A stretch of 64,000 bases of DNA from Planctopirus ephydatiae (GTDB taxonomy: Bacteria; Planctomycetota; Planctomycetia; Planctomycetales; Planctomycetaceae): positions 3,373,501 to 3,437,500 of the forward strand of contig NZ_CP036299.1 of the NCBI RefSeq assembly GCF_007752345.1, in the 5' to 3' direction. The number at the start of each line of letters is the position of its first letter. Positions within the stretch are counted from its first letter, which is position 1. The notes beneath the pieces were generated by a model that worked only from the letters and a program-made list of their open reading frames with translations, was not told the origin of the DNA and did not search any database. This document shows, one piece after another, positions 17,683 to 25,620 of the stretch. A program made the translations under genes and the position numbers.

Positions 17683-18217
17683 TTGCATTTTGAGTGGGCT
17701 CTGCAGCATTTTGATTCACGAAGGGTTTTCCCTTGGCAGACTTAGGACTTTCCACCATCTGCCCATCGATATCCGGCATCGTCGCATAGACCACATTGTT
17801 CTCATCAAAGAGCAGAGCCACATTGATGTGCCAGATCGAATCTTCCCGGCGCCACACATCACAGTAAAAAATCGATTGATTAGCGCCGTAACTGCCTTGA
17901 ATTCCCGCCTTCTGAAGCTTGGCCATCGCTTCTTCACGCTCTGTACCAAGCGGAGTGATCTTTAAGACTTCGCGAACCTGCTGGCCAGCGGGCCAGGGGC
18001 AGGATTGAAAACTCAGTTGACGATCATTCTGCCACGAAGCGCATGAAGAAGTGATCGCAGTCACAGCCAGCAACAGGCTCCACAGCCCGAAACGCCACGA
18101 TGATGGACATATCGATCGCTGATTCCGTTCGACCGCAACAGTCTTCGATGTTGCTTGCATTTCCGCGTGACTTGCCATGAGTTCGGAAGGATTCATTACT
18201 GTTAACATGAAGCCCAC
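17657..18217 (-). CDS. Putative lipoprotein of unknown function
   Basis: About 186 residues. A basic N-terminus is followed by a hydrophobic stretch and a lipobox-like AITSSC (WSLLLAVTAITSSCASW), so the protein is probably lipid-anchored after cleavage. The mature part (about 120 residues) contains REVLKITPLGTEREEAMAKLQKAGI, like the small SmpA/OmlA-type fold seen in many short lipoproteins; that resemblance is weak. The start is uncertain: in-frame starts lie at 18217 (GTG), 18208, 18196 and 18178, none with a strong ribosome site. No operon partner. Confidence 0.68.
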   Translation of the reverse strand: MGFMLTVMNPSELMASHAEMQATSKTVAVERNQRSICPSSWRFGLWSLLLAVTAITSSCASWQNDRQLSFQSCPWPAGQQVREVLKITPLGTEREEAMAKLQKAGIQGSYGANQSIFYCDVWRREDSIWHINVALLFDENNVVYATMPDIDGQMVESPKSAKGKPFVNQNAAEPTQNATSDDPFLQ

Positions 18218-18334
18218 CAGAGAAAATCCTGACTTTTTTGGCAGACGGTGTCCTAAATTCGCCCCCGGCTTTTACCTTGCTGGCTTGTCATTCGTCCAGA
18301 TCAGTTACCGGGATCTCCACCCGAGAACCTGGCT

Positions 18335-19414
18335 TCAAGCCGCACGATACCAAGTACCGACTCCCTGACCAATATGTCGGTCAGTCCAGTCGCAGGGACT
18401 GTGTCCCTCGCCGACGATTCGGTCTGCAATGAAGTCAATTGAAGTCGAAAGCCACCTGCGCAAGGAAAGATTCAGTCCCGACGCCTCCTGACGCCAGGCG
18501 AATTCGTAATCCCAGTCGTGGCAGGCATGGGCAATCCCCAGTTGCTCAAGTTGCCAGGCATTAATCTGTTGTTCCCACTGATTGGGCAGAGGGACCACAG
18601 TCACGGGTAAGCCCAGAAGGTAAGCTTCCAAAGGTGTGGTGAAGCCTGCACTCGTGATGACAGCCCGTGCCGACAACAGATCCATCTCCATCTGCTGGCG
18701 GCTGGCTTGACGAAATTGAACCCATTTTTGCTCGATCCAACTCGCTGCGGCAAAGCCATACGCCACAACGGGAACTCTCTCTCTGGCAGCCCACTCGACC
18801 AGTTTGCGGGAGTCGGCAAAGTGGGCATAAACCAGCAGATGCTCACCTCGCTTCGATTGGGAATTCACAATTTCAGGGCGGACGACAGGTGGGAGGCATC
18901 GATAAGAAGTGGGGGCGTAGTGATATCCAAAAAAGCGGTCTGCCCCGAGAGTAAACAATCGCATGGCGGCCCGAGCCAGACGTGCATTCTTCGCCAGGTG
19001 TGCCGGGAACTCCAGATCACGATCCAGGAGTGCCACCTGCCTGCTGACAGCCAGCACCTCGCAACGAGGAGCCAGCAGCGGGCTGGCAGTCAGAGGTTCA
19101 AAGTCACTAATGATCAAATCCGGCTGGTACTCCCTGACGATTTGCCGAACTGCACGAAGGCAGCCAAATGTTCTGGGCGATTCCTTGAACCAGTTCCACG
19201 CCGTCTTCGGAAAATCGGTCTGTCCTTGATGAACTGCGTAAGGCAGGCCTGCGAAGTGCCGATGCCAGCGGAACTGATATCCACTGGAAGTGAGAGCTGG
19301 CCCGGAAGTGATCAGCCGGACGTCATGTCCTCTCGCTTCCAGAACGGGAATGAGACTGGCGGCCTTCGAAAGATGCCCCTGACCCTGCGAATTCGCTCCG
19401 TAGAGTATTCGCAT
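18335..19414 (-). CDS. Glycosyltransferase, GT28/MurG-like fold (Glyco_trans_1_3)
   Basis: A 359-residue GT-B glycosyltransferase. The N-terminal domain starts MRILYGANSQGQGHLSKA, the glycine-rich acceptor-side loop of this family. The C-terminal domain has the nucleotide-sugar site SAGFTTPLEAYLLGLPVTVV followed by NQWEQQINAWQLEQLG. The acceptor is unknown; surface polysaccharide or glycolipid is usual for the family. The ATG at 19414 has GGAGGAGG about 10 bases upstream. The last gene of the minus-strand series that begins at the cobalamin riboswitch, it starts inside the small ORF 19312-19644, so it may be co-transcribed although its job looks unrelated to B12. Confidence 0.85.
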   Translation of the reverse strand: MRILYGANSQGQGHLSKAASLIPVLEARGHDVRLITSGPALTSSGYQFRWHRHFAGLPYAVHQGQTDFPKTAWNWFKESPRTFGCLRAVRQIVREYQPDLIISDFEPLTASPLLAPRCEVLAVSRQVALLDRDLEFPAHLAKNARLARAAMRLFTLGADRFFGYHYAPTSYRCLPPVVRPEIVNSQSKRGEHLLVYAHFADSRKLVEWAARERVPVVAYGFAAASWIEQKWVQFRQASRQQMEMDLLSARAVITSAGFTTPLEAYLLGLPVTVVPLPNQWEQQINAWQLEQLGIAHACHDWDYEFAWRQEASGLNLSLRRWLSTSIDFIADRIVGEGHSPCDWTDRHIGQGVGTWYRAA

Positions 19415-19644
19415 GATGGCAGCCTCCTCCAGCGATGGTTGTCACCAACACACCAATCATCATTCATGTCGCTGTCAGATCGAAAGATCCCGAGGTCATA
19501 TCTGGGATTTTCCAGCGACATCCAACGACCGTTCGTCTTCCCATCAGAATCGACGTAAGACAGACCAGCCCTTGAATCAACCTTGCGGATGATGCGAATG
19601 ATGCCTGCGTCATCACGGCAATAGTTGCCAGACAATACGATCAT
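19312..19644 (-). CDS. Small hypothetical protein coupled to the BtuF-like gene
   Basis: A 110-codon frame whose ATG overlaps the stop codon of the BtuF-like gene (ATGA). The N-terminal 60 residues look protein-like (DDAGIIRIIRKVDSRAG, RWMSLENPRYDLGIF); the last 34 codons overlap the start of the glycosyltransferase in another frame. No known family is recognised. The stop overlap and position inside a dense operon argue for translation, the long 3' overlap argues against; the call is tentative. Confidence 0.48.
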   Translation of the reverse strand: MIVLSGNYCRDDAGIIRIIRKVDSRAGLSYVDSDGKTNGRWMSLENPRYDLGIFRSDSDMNDDWCVGDNHRWRRLPSCEYSTERIRRVRGIFRRPPVSFPFWKREDMTSG

Positions 19645-20570
19645 TCTGATGGAATGTAGGCATTTCCACGATGACCGAAGGAAAAGATCTGCGGATGGAA
19701 GATCTCCGCGAGAATTTCGGCCGATTCGACCAGTCGAGGCCCAGGTCGATTGAAATACTGATTGCCATCAACGATATAAACCTGTCCTCCCTGCACAGCC
19801 CGCAGTTTTGCCCATTCAGGCTGTTTCGCCAGGCATGGCCATTCCTGCTGAATACGCGGAATATCAAATCCACACGGCATCACCAGCACGATATCAGGAT
19901 CCGAGGCCAGGAGTTCATTCCAGGTCATCCATGGCGAATGCTGCCCAGCCACTCCAAAAAGATTCTCACCCCCGGCCAAAGTCACCAGTTCGGGAACCCA
20001 GTTTCCTGCCGCCATAATGGGTTCCATCCATTCAATACAGGCGACACGCGGTCTTCGGGTGACTTCACTCGCTGTTTGCGAGATTTCGTCCAATCGCCGC
20101 TGTGAATCTGCAATTAACCGAGAACCACGCTCGGCCACACCAGCAGCGACAGCCACTCTTTCAATATCCTTCCAGACATCACTCAGCCAGTTGGGCTCAC
20201 AGGCGACAATGCGCGGCTGACTTGTCACTACCGCGCACATGGCTGCTTCCACATCTTTGAGACTCACGGCACAGACCTCGCACTGAGTCTGCGTAAGAAT
20301 CAACGTCGGCTCAAGATGATTCAGAAGTTCCACATCCACGTTGTAAACAGAAGTCGCATCTTTCAGGATATCCTTGACACGCTGATCAATCTCAAGACTG
20401 GAACCATTCACGTCCAGTTTGGCCGAAGAGCATTTGGGCAAATTCAGCACTCGTGGCGGATAGTCGCATTCATGAGAACGACCCACGAGTTCATCGAGCA
20501 GTCCCAGACGATCCACAATTTCTGTCGCGCTGGCGATCAGCGACACAATCCGCTCGGGTCTTCTCTGCAT
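19641..20570 (-). CDS. BtuF-like cobalamin-binding protein (periplasmic-binding fold)
   Basis: A 309-residue protein of the BtuF/FepB-type periplasmic-binding family: RIVSLIASATEIVDRLGL at the N-terminus is the usual opening, and GGENLFGVAGQHSPWMTWNELLASDPDIVLV the middle signature. It has no signal peptide, like many so-called cytoplasmic cobalamin-binding proteins. The 34-base gap to the DUF71 gene upstream and the cobalamin riboswitch at 22935-23111 support a role in B12 binding or salvage; ligand specificity is inferred from context. No BtuC or BtuD gene is seen in the window. Confidence 0.85.
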   Translation of the reverse strand: MQRRPERIVSLIASATEIVDRLGLLDELVGRSHECDYPPRVLNLPKCSSAKLDVNGSSLEIDQRVKDILKDATSVYNVDVELLNHLEPTLILTQTQCEVCAVSLKDVEAAMCAVVTSQPRIVACEPNWLSDVWKDIERVAVAAGVAERGSRLIADSQRRLDEISQTASEVTRRPRVACIEWMEPIMAAGNWVPELVTLAGGENLFGVAGQHSPWMTWNELLASDPDIVLVMPCGFDIPRIQQEWPCLAKQPEWAKLRAVQGGQVYIVDGNQYFNRPGPRLVESAEILAEIFHPQIFSFGHRGNAYIPSE

Positions 20571-20604
20571 GGCTGGCTCAATCTATAAACGAAACGATTA
20601 ATCG

Positions 20605-21273
20605 TCATGTTATGGCGAATTCACACTGATGGTAAGGACCCTCTTGGCGAATCCCCTGCTGGCGATACTCAATCGGCCACTGAAACAGCGGGCCATTCAC
20701 CACCAGGCTATGGTATTCGCCATTCTCGCCTGCAGAATCAACTCCTGCTGGTAACGATGCCAGAAAATGATGATCAAGCTCGCATCCCAGGGATTCAGCG
20801 TTCAAACAAGGTGCCAGCACACTGCACACGATGGATCGATACCCCGCCGCAACCAGTTGCGGCACGACATCTTCGGGTGGAAACTTCCACAATGGAAACA
20901 AGGGAGTCATCCCATGCCGACAGCAGAGCCCTTCGCGATAGGCTCGAATCTCTTCCAGGAAGAGATCACCAAAGACGACATGATCAATCCCACGGCTCTT
21001 AAGTTCTGAAAAATACTTCGCTAGCCGATCTTCGTATTCGATATTCGAGCATTGATCAGGGAGTGGAATCAGATCAACAGGAATACCCATGGATCTGGCC
21101 TGTGCTTGAATCATGCTCAAGGGTGTCCCATGAATTGCTAACAACCCACTTTCTTCGCAATACGTCGTCAAAAGCGCATGAACTTCAAAAGCCAATGGCT
21201 GAGACAATAGCCTGTGCAATGCGAGCATGCAGTCCTTGCCGCCACTCCAGGAAACAGCCACTTTGATGGGCAT
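20605..21273 (-). CDS. DUF71/COG2102 PP-loop ATP pyrophosphatase (diphthine-ammonia-ligase-like)
   Basis: A 222-residue N-type ATP pyrophosphatase with PP-loop SWSGGKD (residues 8-14) and the DUF71 signature GENGEYHSLVV near the C-terminus. The eukaryotic and archaeal family member Dph6 amidates diphthine, but bacteria have no diphthamide; a bacterial subgroup has been predicted from gene context to act in B12 salvage. The setting here, between a lipoprotein gene and a BtuF-like gene under a cobalamin riboswitch, fits that subgroup. The start at 21273 (GGGA about 8 bases upstream) is preferred to the in-frame ATG at 21303. Confidence 0.85.
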   Translation of the reverse strand: MPIKVAVSWSGGKDCMLALHRLLSQPLAFEVHALLTTYCEESGLLAIHGTPLSMIQAQARSMGIPVDLIPLPDQCSNIEYEDRLAKYFSELKSRGIDHVVFGDLFLEEIRAYREGLCCRHGMTPLFPLWKFPPEDVVPQLVAAGYRSIVCSVLAPCLNAESLGCELDHHFLASLPAGVDSAGENGEYHSLVVNGPLFQWPIEYRQQGIRQEGPYHQCEFAIT

Positions 21274-21400
21274 TACAAGTCCCGATCGATTTAGTGCAGG
21301 CATTAAGCAAGTCGATACAAACTCACAAACTCAACACCGGCATTCGTAGAAGACTTTCCACGCCATCTCGTAATACCCGTCTGGTCTTCCGGGTCGAAAC

Positions 21401-21721
21401 TCAGGGCTTTTGAACCAGTGCTGTGTTTGTCTTCGGACAGACTCGCAGTGCAGGGTTTCTTTGCCACTCATCTCCTGGTGGCATGGGTTGCCATTTCTGG
21501 CAACTGGGGCACCACAAAGCTGGCAACCACTCCTGTTCTTCTCCTGCTGGAAGAACTCGGAACTCTCTGGCCTCTCCTGTGCTTTGCCTGACAAAAGTTG
21601 TCAGCGGTCGTTCGTCATCCTGGACTTTCGATGAAGAACAGCCGGAGCATATGGCCGCCAGCATGAAACATAGAATCATGGAGCAGATCGACGATTGCCT
21701 AAAGTATTTGATCATTGCCAT
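21401..21721 (-). CDS. Small putative lipoprotein in the cobalamin-riboswitch operon
   Basis: A 106-residue protein. The N-terminus is a lipoprotein signal peptide (SMILCFMLAAICSGC, with Cys as the first mature residue). The mature part of about 80 residues has RPLTTFVRQSTGEAREFRVL and a WCPSCQKWQPM knuckle followed by a single Cys (LRVCPKTNT). A CxxC plus a further Cys could bind a metal or form a disulfide; this is inference. I recognise no family. It lies 126 bases after the DUF1559 gene and 127 bases before the DUF71 gene on the same strand, so it is probably part of the B12-responsive operon. Confidence 0.75.
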   Translation of the reverse strand: MAMIKYFRQSSICSMILCFMLAAICSGCSSSKVQDDERPLTTFVRQSTGEAREFRVLPAGEEQEWLPALWCPSCQKWQPMPPGDEWQRNPALRVCPKTNTALVQKP

Positions 21722-21847
21722 ATTGAGCCAGACTCGCGTCCATAAAATTGAACTCTATTATCACTCTCCAGAGGGCCACACATCGACCTGGGCCTCTGAA
21801 GGAACGACCACACAACACGACGAATTCATCCAGGGGACGAACTGGCC

Positions 21848-22753
21848 TTAATTACGGTCGTAAAGTTCATTCTGCAGAAGAGGATCACTCAGATTTCCGT
21901 TACTGACATGACCGAGCCTTTTCTCTTCGATCAATCCGGCCTGAGCAGGGGTCATGTAGTTGGAGCCAGGAACTTCAATACGGAAGTTTCTAGGCCTGGT
22001 TTCCACATGCCCGTCGAGAAAGGCGACATTAGCTGTATCGGAATGCCGGAAATGAACCGAAGGATAGTTGGCACTAGGTGGTTCCAAACGCCAGTTTTCC
22101 AGTAATCTTAGAGTAAAATCCACTTGTGCACTGTCTGCGAAAAGAATTGTATTCGTCATCTGGGCGACATCACGGAAGCGATACGTGACGGGAGTCGAAG
22201 AGACTGCAGGTGGCCAGCCAGCATAGCTTAATCCGGGCGAAACCAGCGAATTGATCGCATAGCCCGAGGCCATCTGTCCAAAGCGAATTCCGTCCACCTG
22301 ACCTGGCCCAAAGTCAGGACATTGATAGGCAGCGCGGTTTGTTTCCATATAGGGGGCCAGTGGCCCATTCTGAAAATCGAGCTGGCGGGAAGGATCGGTC
22401 TCATCACGATTGACCTCACCAAACCAGTAGATATTTCTTCCTCGATTCGGAGGAGTATATCCAGCCGTCACATACTGCTGCTGACGCACATCATCAATCA
22501 CATAAGGGACGATGTGACCGTTGTGGACATCGGCATAATTATGAACGGCAAGTGCCAATTGCTTGAGGTTGTTTCGGCACTGGGTTGTCCGGGCAGCTGC
22601 TCGGGCCTGTTGCACTGCCGGAAGTAAAAGCCCAATCAAGACCGCAATGATGGCAATGACCACCAGAAGCTCAATGAGCGTGAAGCCTCGTGTTGAACGG
22701 CGCAAGGTGAGACTGTTGCCGCAGCGTGATGCGGCCGGGAGAGAGAACAACAT
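21848..22753 (-). CDS. DUF1559 pseudopilin-like protein with H-x9-DG tail
   Basis: A 301-residue protein with a type IV prepilin/pseudopilin N-terminus: cleavage motif [20 protein letters not shown] followed by [20 protein letters not shown]. The DUF1559 body ends with the C-terminal signature [12 protein letters not shown], an exact H-x9-DG. Such proteins are greatly expanded in planctomycetes and are thought to form secreted or surface structures after prepilin-peptidase cleavage. The start at 22753 has AAGG about 9 bases upstream; an in-frame GTG lies at 22771. The cobalamin riboswitch about 180 bases upstream on the same strand implies that this one is repressed by B12, which is unusual for the family. 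Confidence 0.9.
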   Translation of the reverse strand: MLFSLPAASRCGNSLTLRRSTRGFTLIELLVVIAIIAVLIGLLLPAVQQARAAARTTQCRNNLKQLALAVHNYADVHNGHIVPYVIDDVRQQQYVTAGYTPPNRGRNIYWFGEVNRDETDPSRQLDFQNGPLAPYMETNRAAYQCPDFGPGQVDGIRFGQMASGYAINSLVSPGLSYAGWPPAVSSTPVTYRFRDVAQMTNTILFADSAQVDFTLRLLENWRLEPPSANYPSVHFRHSDTANVAFLDGHVETRPRNFRIEVPGSNYMTPAQAGLIEEKRLGHVSNGNLSDPLLQNELYDRN

Positions 22754-22842
22754 CGTTAAAACCTTAACCACGAAGGTTCAATTGCCTGCGCGTAGAATCA
22801 CGTCAAGGCAGACTGACTCCTTCATCAATCTCAGTTCGAGGG

Positions 22843-22862
22843 CCAACCTTCATGACGGTTGG
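22843..22862. repeat. Small hairpin in the riboswitch leader
   Basis: CCAACC (22843-22848) pairs with GGTTGG (22857-22862) around an 8-base loop. It lies between the cobalamin aptamer and the DUF1559 start. Another short GC-rich hairpin (GGCG/CGCC, 22885-22900) followed on the minus strand by UUAUU lies nearer the aptamer. Either could be part of the expression platform. Confidence 0.35.
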
Positions 22863-22934
22863 TGTTACTCGCTCAGATCAATAAGGCGACTCAGACCGCC
22901 AGACCCGTGATCACTCACTTGCTGGCAACAAAAT

Positions 22935-23111
22935 GACATCTGGGCAGGTCTTCTGACTCCCGGATCATTCGACCAATCACACCTTCCCACGCTTTACAGC
23001 GCAGTGGCTCAACGTGAATGTCGTCCCCGGATACAGCGGCGGGACCGTGACGGATTCACACCGTCTTCCCTATTCTCCAGTGAAGCCACAAGCCTCACCA
23101 GCACCCATGTC
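22935..23111 (-). ncRNA. Cobalamin (B12) riboswitch
   Basis: Read on the minus strand, the segment contains the conserved blocks of the cobalamin aptamer in order: a GACATGGGTGC start, GGCTTCACTGGAGAATAGGGAA, GGTGTGAATCCGTCACGGTC, CCGCTGTATCCGG, GCCACTGCGCTGTAAAGCG, GGGAAGGT and GAGTCAGAAGACCTGCC. The ends GACATGGG (from 23111) and CCCAGATGTC (to 22935) can form the closing P1 stem. Binding of adenosylcobalamin or a related form should switch off the downstream operon, which begins with the DUF1559 gene at 22753. Confidence 0.95.
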
Positions 23112-23328
23112 GGGAGGGAGAGTACCACGCCGCAAATCATTTTCAAGCCCCAGTGAGATCGATTCGCTCGAACCCACTTTCCAATACGCTCGTAACCTGC
23201 ATCCATGCCAAGAGATAAGATTCAAGAGTCGCGGCGGCCTCTGTGGTAAAGTTCCGCACCTGCAAACGATAGTCAGTCAAGGAACGATTCATGCATCACG
23301 ATCGCATCACAAGATCCCGGGGAAAGCA

Positions 23329-24297
23329 TCAAGCGGGCCGATGTGTCGCTGCTGCACGCGAAAGTCTGTCGTTGATGGCCATGCCCAGCCCATGTTCCGG
23401 GAATCGTAATGCCGCAATTCGAGGGACACCTGATCGATCCAGTTGATGCAAAGCCTGGAAGAGCAGGCTGGCGGCTTCCTGAAGGTTCTTTCGAGGAGAA
23501 AGCTCCATGACGGGCCCCAGATGCCCCTGGGGTCGACCACAAAAGGTTAACACGCCATCTCCGGGTTTGAGTTCTTCAAATCGATCAATCATCACCAGTG
23601 GTGTTGCAGGTGCGTAATGTTTCATGAGCAGGCCAGGAGCTGCCTGACTCGCTGCTGTTTCGACAATTTGAGCAGGCATCCGCTTCAGCGGCCCGATCAT
23701 GTGCTCCACCTGTTCCACAGGCAAGCCCCCAGGTCTGAGCAGGTAAACACCATCCGGCATGAAACCAATAATGGTTGATTCCACACCCACTTCGCATGCC
23801 CCGCCATCCAGGACATAAGGAATACGTCCCTCAAGCTGTTCCACCACATGCTGGGCACTGGTGGGGCTTAATCGCCCGAACAAATTCGCACTCGGGGCAG
23901 CCAGAGGCACGCCAACTTTCTCAATGATTTTTCGCATCAGCGGGTGCTTCGGACATCGAACGGCGACCGTCCCCAGGCCAGCCGTCGCCAGATCTGGGAC
24001 ATGCGGCTTTTTGGGAAGCACAAGCGTTAAAGGGCCCGGCCAGAAGGTATCGACGAGCCGCCGGGCATCATGCGGTACTTCGCTGGCGAGTTGAGAGACT
24101 TGACCCGGCCGCGCGATGTGCAAAATCAAAGGATCAAACGTGGGTCGATCCTTGGCAGAGAAAATCTTCGCCAGCACCTCTGGATTCAAACCGAGCCCTG
24201 CAAGCCCATAAACCGTTTCCGTCGGGAGTGCCACCAACTCACCAGCCTTCAAGGCGCGAATGGCTTCTTCAGCATCTGATAATACAACGGTCTGCAT
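23329..24297 (-). CDS. L-threonylcarbamoyladenylate synthase (Sua5 type)
   Basis: This enzyme makes threonylcarbamoyl-AMP from Thr, bicarbonate and ATP for the t6A37 modification of ANN-decoding tRNAs. The 322-residue protein has the YrdC-type domain (PTETVYGLAGLG, AKDRPTFDPL, PSANLFG) in residues 1-200 and a C-terminal Sua5 domain (PGLLMKHYAPATPL onward). The ATG at 24297 has GGAG about 10 bases upstream; an in-frame ATG at 24378 adds 27 residues without conservation. It is a single gene, not part of the riboswitch operon, which starts 218 bases downstream of its stop. Confidence 0.93.
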   Translation of the reverse strand: MQTVVLSDAEEAIRALKAGELVALPTETVYGLAGLGLNPEVLAKIFSAKDRPTFDPLILHIARPGQVSQLASEVPHDARRLVDTFWPGPLTLVLPKKPHVPDLATAGLGTVAVRCPKHPLMRKIIEKVGVPLAAPSANLFGRLSPTSAQHVVEQLEGRIPYVLDGGACEVGVESTIIGFMPDGVYLLRPGGLPVEQVEHMIGPLKRMPAQIVETAASQAAPGLLMKHYAPATPLVMIDRFEELKPGDGVLTFCGRPQGHLGPVMELSPRKNLQEAASLLFQALHQLDRSGVPRIAALRFPEHGLGMAINDRLSRAAATHRPA

Positions 24298-24516
24298 CCA
24301 CAGGGCTCCAGCGAAAATGAATTCTTCGCTGAATTCCAGCAGCCCAGCCTCATTCCCGCAAGTCTGGAAAGGTATCACCCTTGATCAACAAAAACTTGCT
24401 GCGACACCAAAAACGGGACAGCCAAATCGAGTATTGCAGTGAATGATCTGCGGCTTCAGAGACATTCAGGAAACCACGCCGCTTGGTTATTCACAGTGTT
24501 GATAACGAACCAGAAC

Positions 24517-25497
24517 TCAGGGCTGTGCTTGCTGATTCATCCACTGTTCACGCTGCGCATCGGTCAGGTTCGAGGGTGGCGCCATCGATTCCGATCGATA
24601 GACGGCACTCTCAGCTTTGAAATCACCCGTCACGCGATTGGCATCTTCTGGCTTCACTAAGCCGGAAACCTGTCGCACACCACTTTCCGGGTTTTCCATT
24701 CGAGCCAGTGCGTCGGCAGAGATCTGTCCACGAGCCTCACGATACTGTGCGAGAATGGTGCCCGCCGGTTTCAATTCGGGATTGAACTGCAAAGCCTTGG
24801 CAAAGTGACGCTCTGCGGCACCACGCTCGCCTTTCTCGTGAAGAATATAGCCCACATTGTAGTGCGCGATCGCAGCCCCTTGAACACGAGTCAGCTCCGC
24901 CAGACCCGCTTCATAATCCCCACTTTTGGCCAGAGCCGTACCTAACTGAAACCGGTGGTTCGTCTCATCCGGTGCCAGTTTCACTGCAGCTCGATACTCT
25001 TCGATGGCGAGTGCCCACTCACCCCTGGACTCGAACAGTTGCCCGCGAGTGGCACGCACCTGTGCATTCTGTGGAGCTTGCTTGGCCGCTTTCGCAATCA
25101 ACGTCTCAGCATCCGCATAGCGTCCACCGAGAATATCCAATCGTGCCAGCCCGAGCAGGGCATCCACAGACTTGGGATTCTTTTCGATAGCTTCTTCATA
25201 AGAGGCCCGCGCCTCTTTGCTGTTGCCAGATCGTTCATTCCACTGCCCGTAAGCCACATGCATGCGTACGGGATCGCGCAGCTTCACAGGATCGTTGTCG
25301 GTTGAACGGGATGTCGTCGGCCAGATACTGGAAGCAGCTTGTCCGGGAGTCGTCGTACAGCCACTTCCCAGAAACGCAGCAGAAAGACTGGCCATCACCA
25401 GGAAGCATACCGTTATGGCAGAAGCTGTGTGATCTCTTTGCTGACTTTTGAGGAGAACACGACACCCTTTTGCAGTCTCGGCATCAGGATTTGACAT
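24517..25497 (-). CDS. TPR lipoprotein, TadD-like
   Basis: A 326-residue protein with a lipoprotein signal peptide (VCFLVMASLSAAFLGSGC) and about five tetratricopeptide repeats between residues 75 and 240 (for example ARASYEEAIEKNPKSVDALLGLARLD and LAIEEYRAAVKLAPDETNHRFQLG). The organisation resembles TadD, the pilotin-like TPR lipoprotein of Tad/Flp pilus systems, but no other tad gene is in the window. The start at 25497 has GGAGAG about 10 bases upstream; the longer frame to 25614 is not needed. It follows the AAA ATPase gene by 123 bases on the same strand. Confidence 0.83.
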   Translation of the reverse strand: MSNPDAETAKGCRVLLKSQQRDHTASAITVCFLVMASLSAAFLGSGCTTTPGQAASSIWPTTSRSTDNDPVKLRDPVRMHVAYGQWNERSGNSKEARASYEEAIEKNPKSVDALLGLARLDILGGRYADAETLIAKAAKQAPQNAQVRATRGQLFESRGEWALAIEEYRAAVKLAPDETNHRFQLGTALAKSGDYEAGLAELTRVQGAAIAHYNVGYILHEKGERGAAERHFAKALQFNPELKPAGTILAQYREARGQISADALARMENPESGVRQVSGLVKPEDANRVTGDFKAESAVYRSESMAPPSNLTDAQREQWMNQQAQP

Positions 25498-25620
25498 GTC
25501 GGATTCTCTCCTTAAAACACGCATACTGACGACACTGAAATCGCTCGCCAGTTCGTGTTCCCACTGGTCAATTCCTGGGTACAAACGTCGCCGCAGAAAA
25601 TGCCAGAATTTCAACTCTTA

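Noticed and set aside
18707-19558. 283-codon plus-strand ORF opposite the glycosyltransferase
   Set aside because: It is a shadow of a well-supported gene on the other strand; composition is not protein-like.
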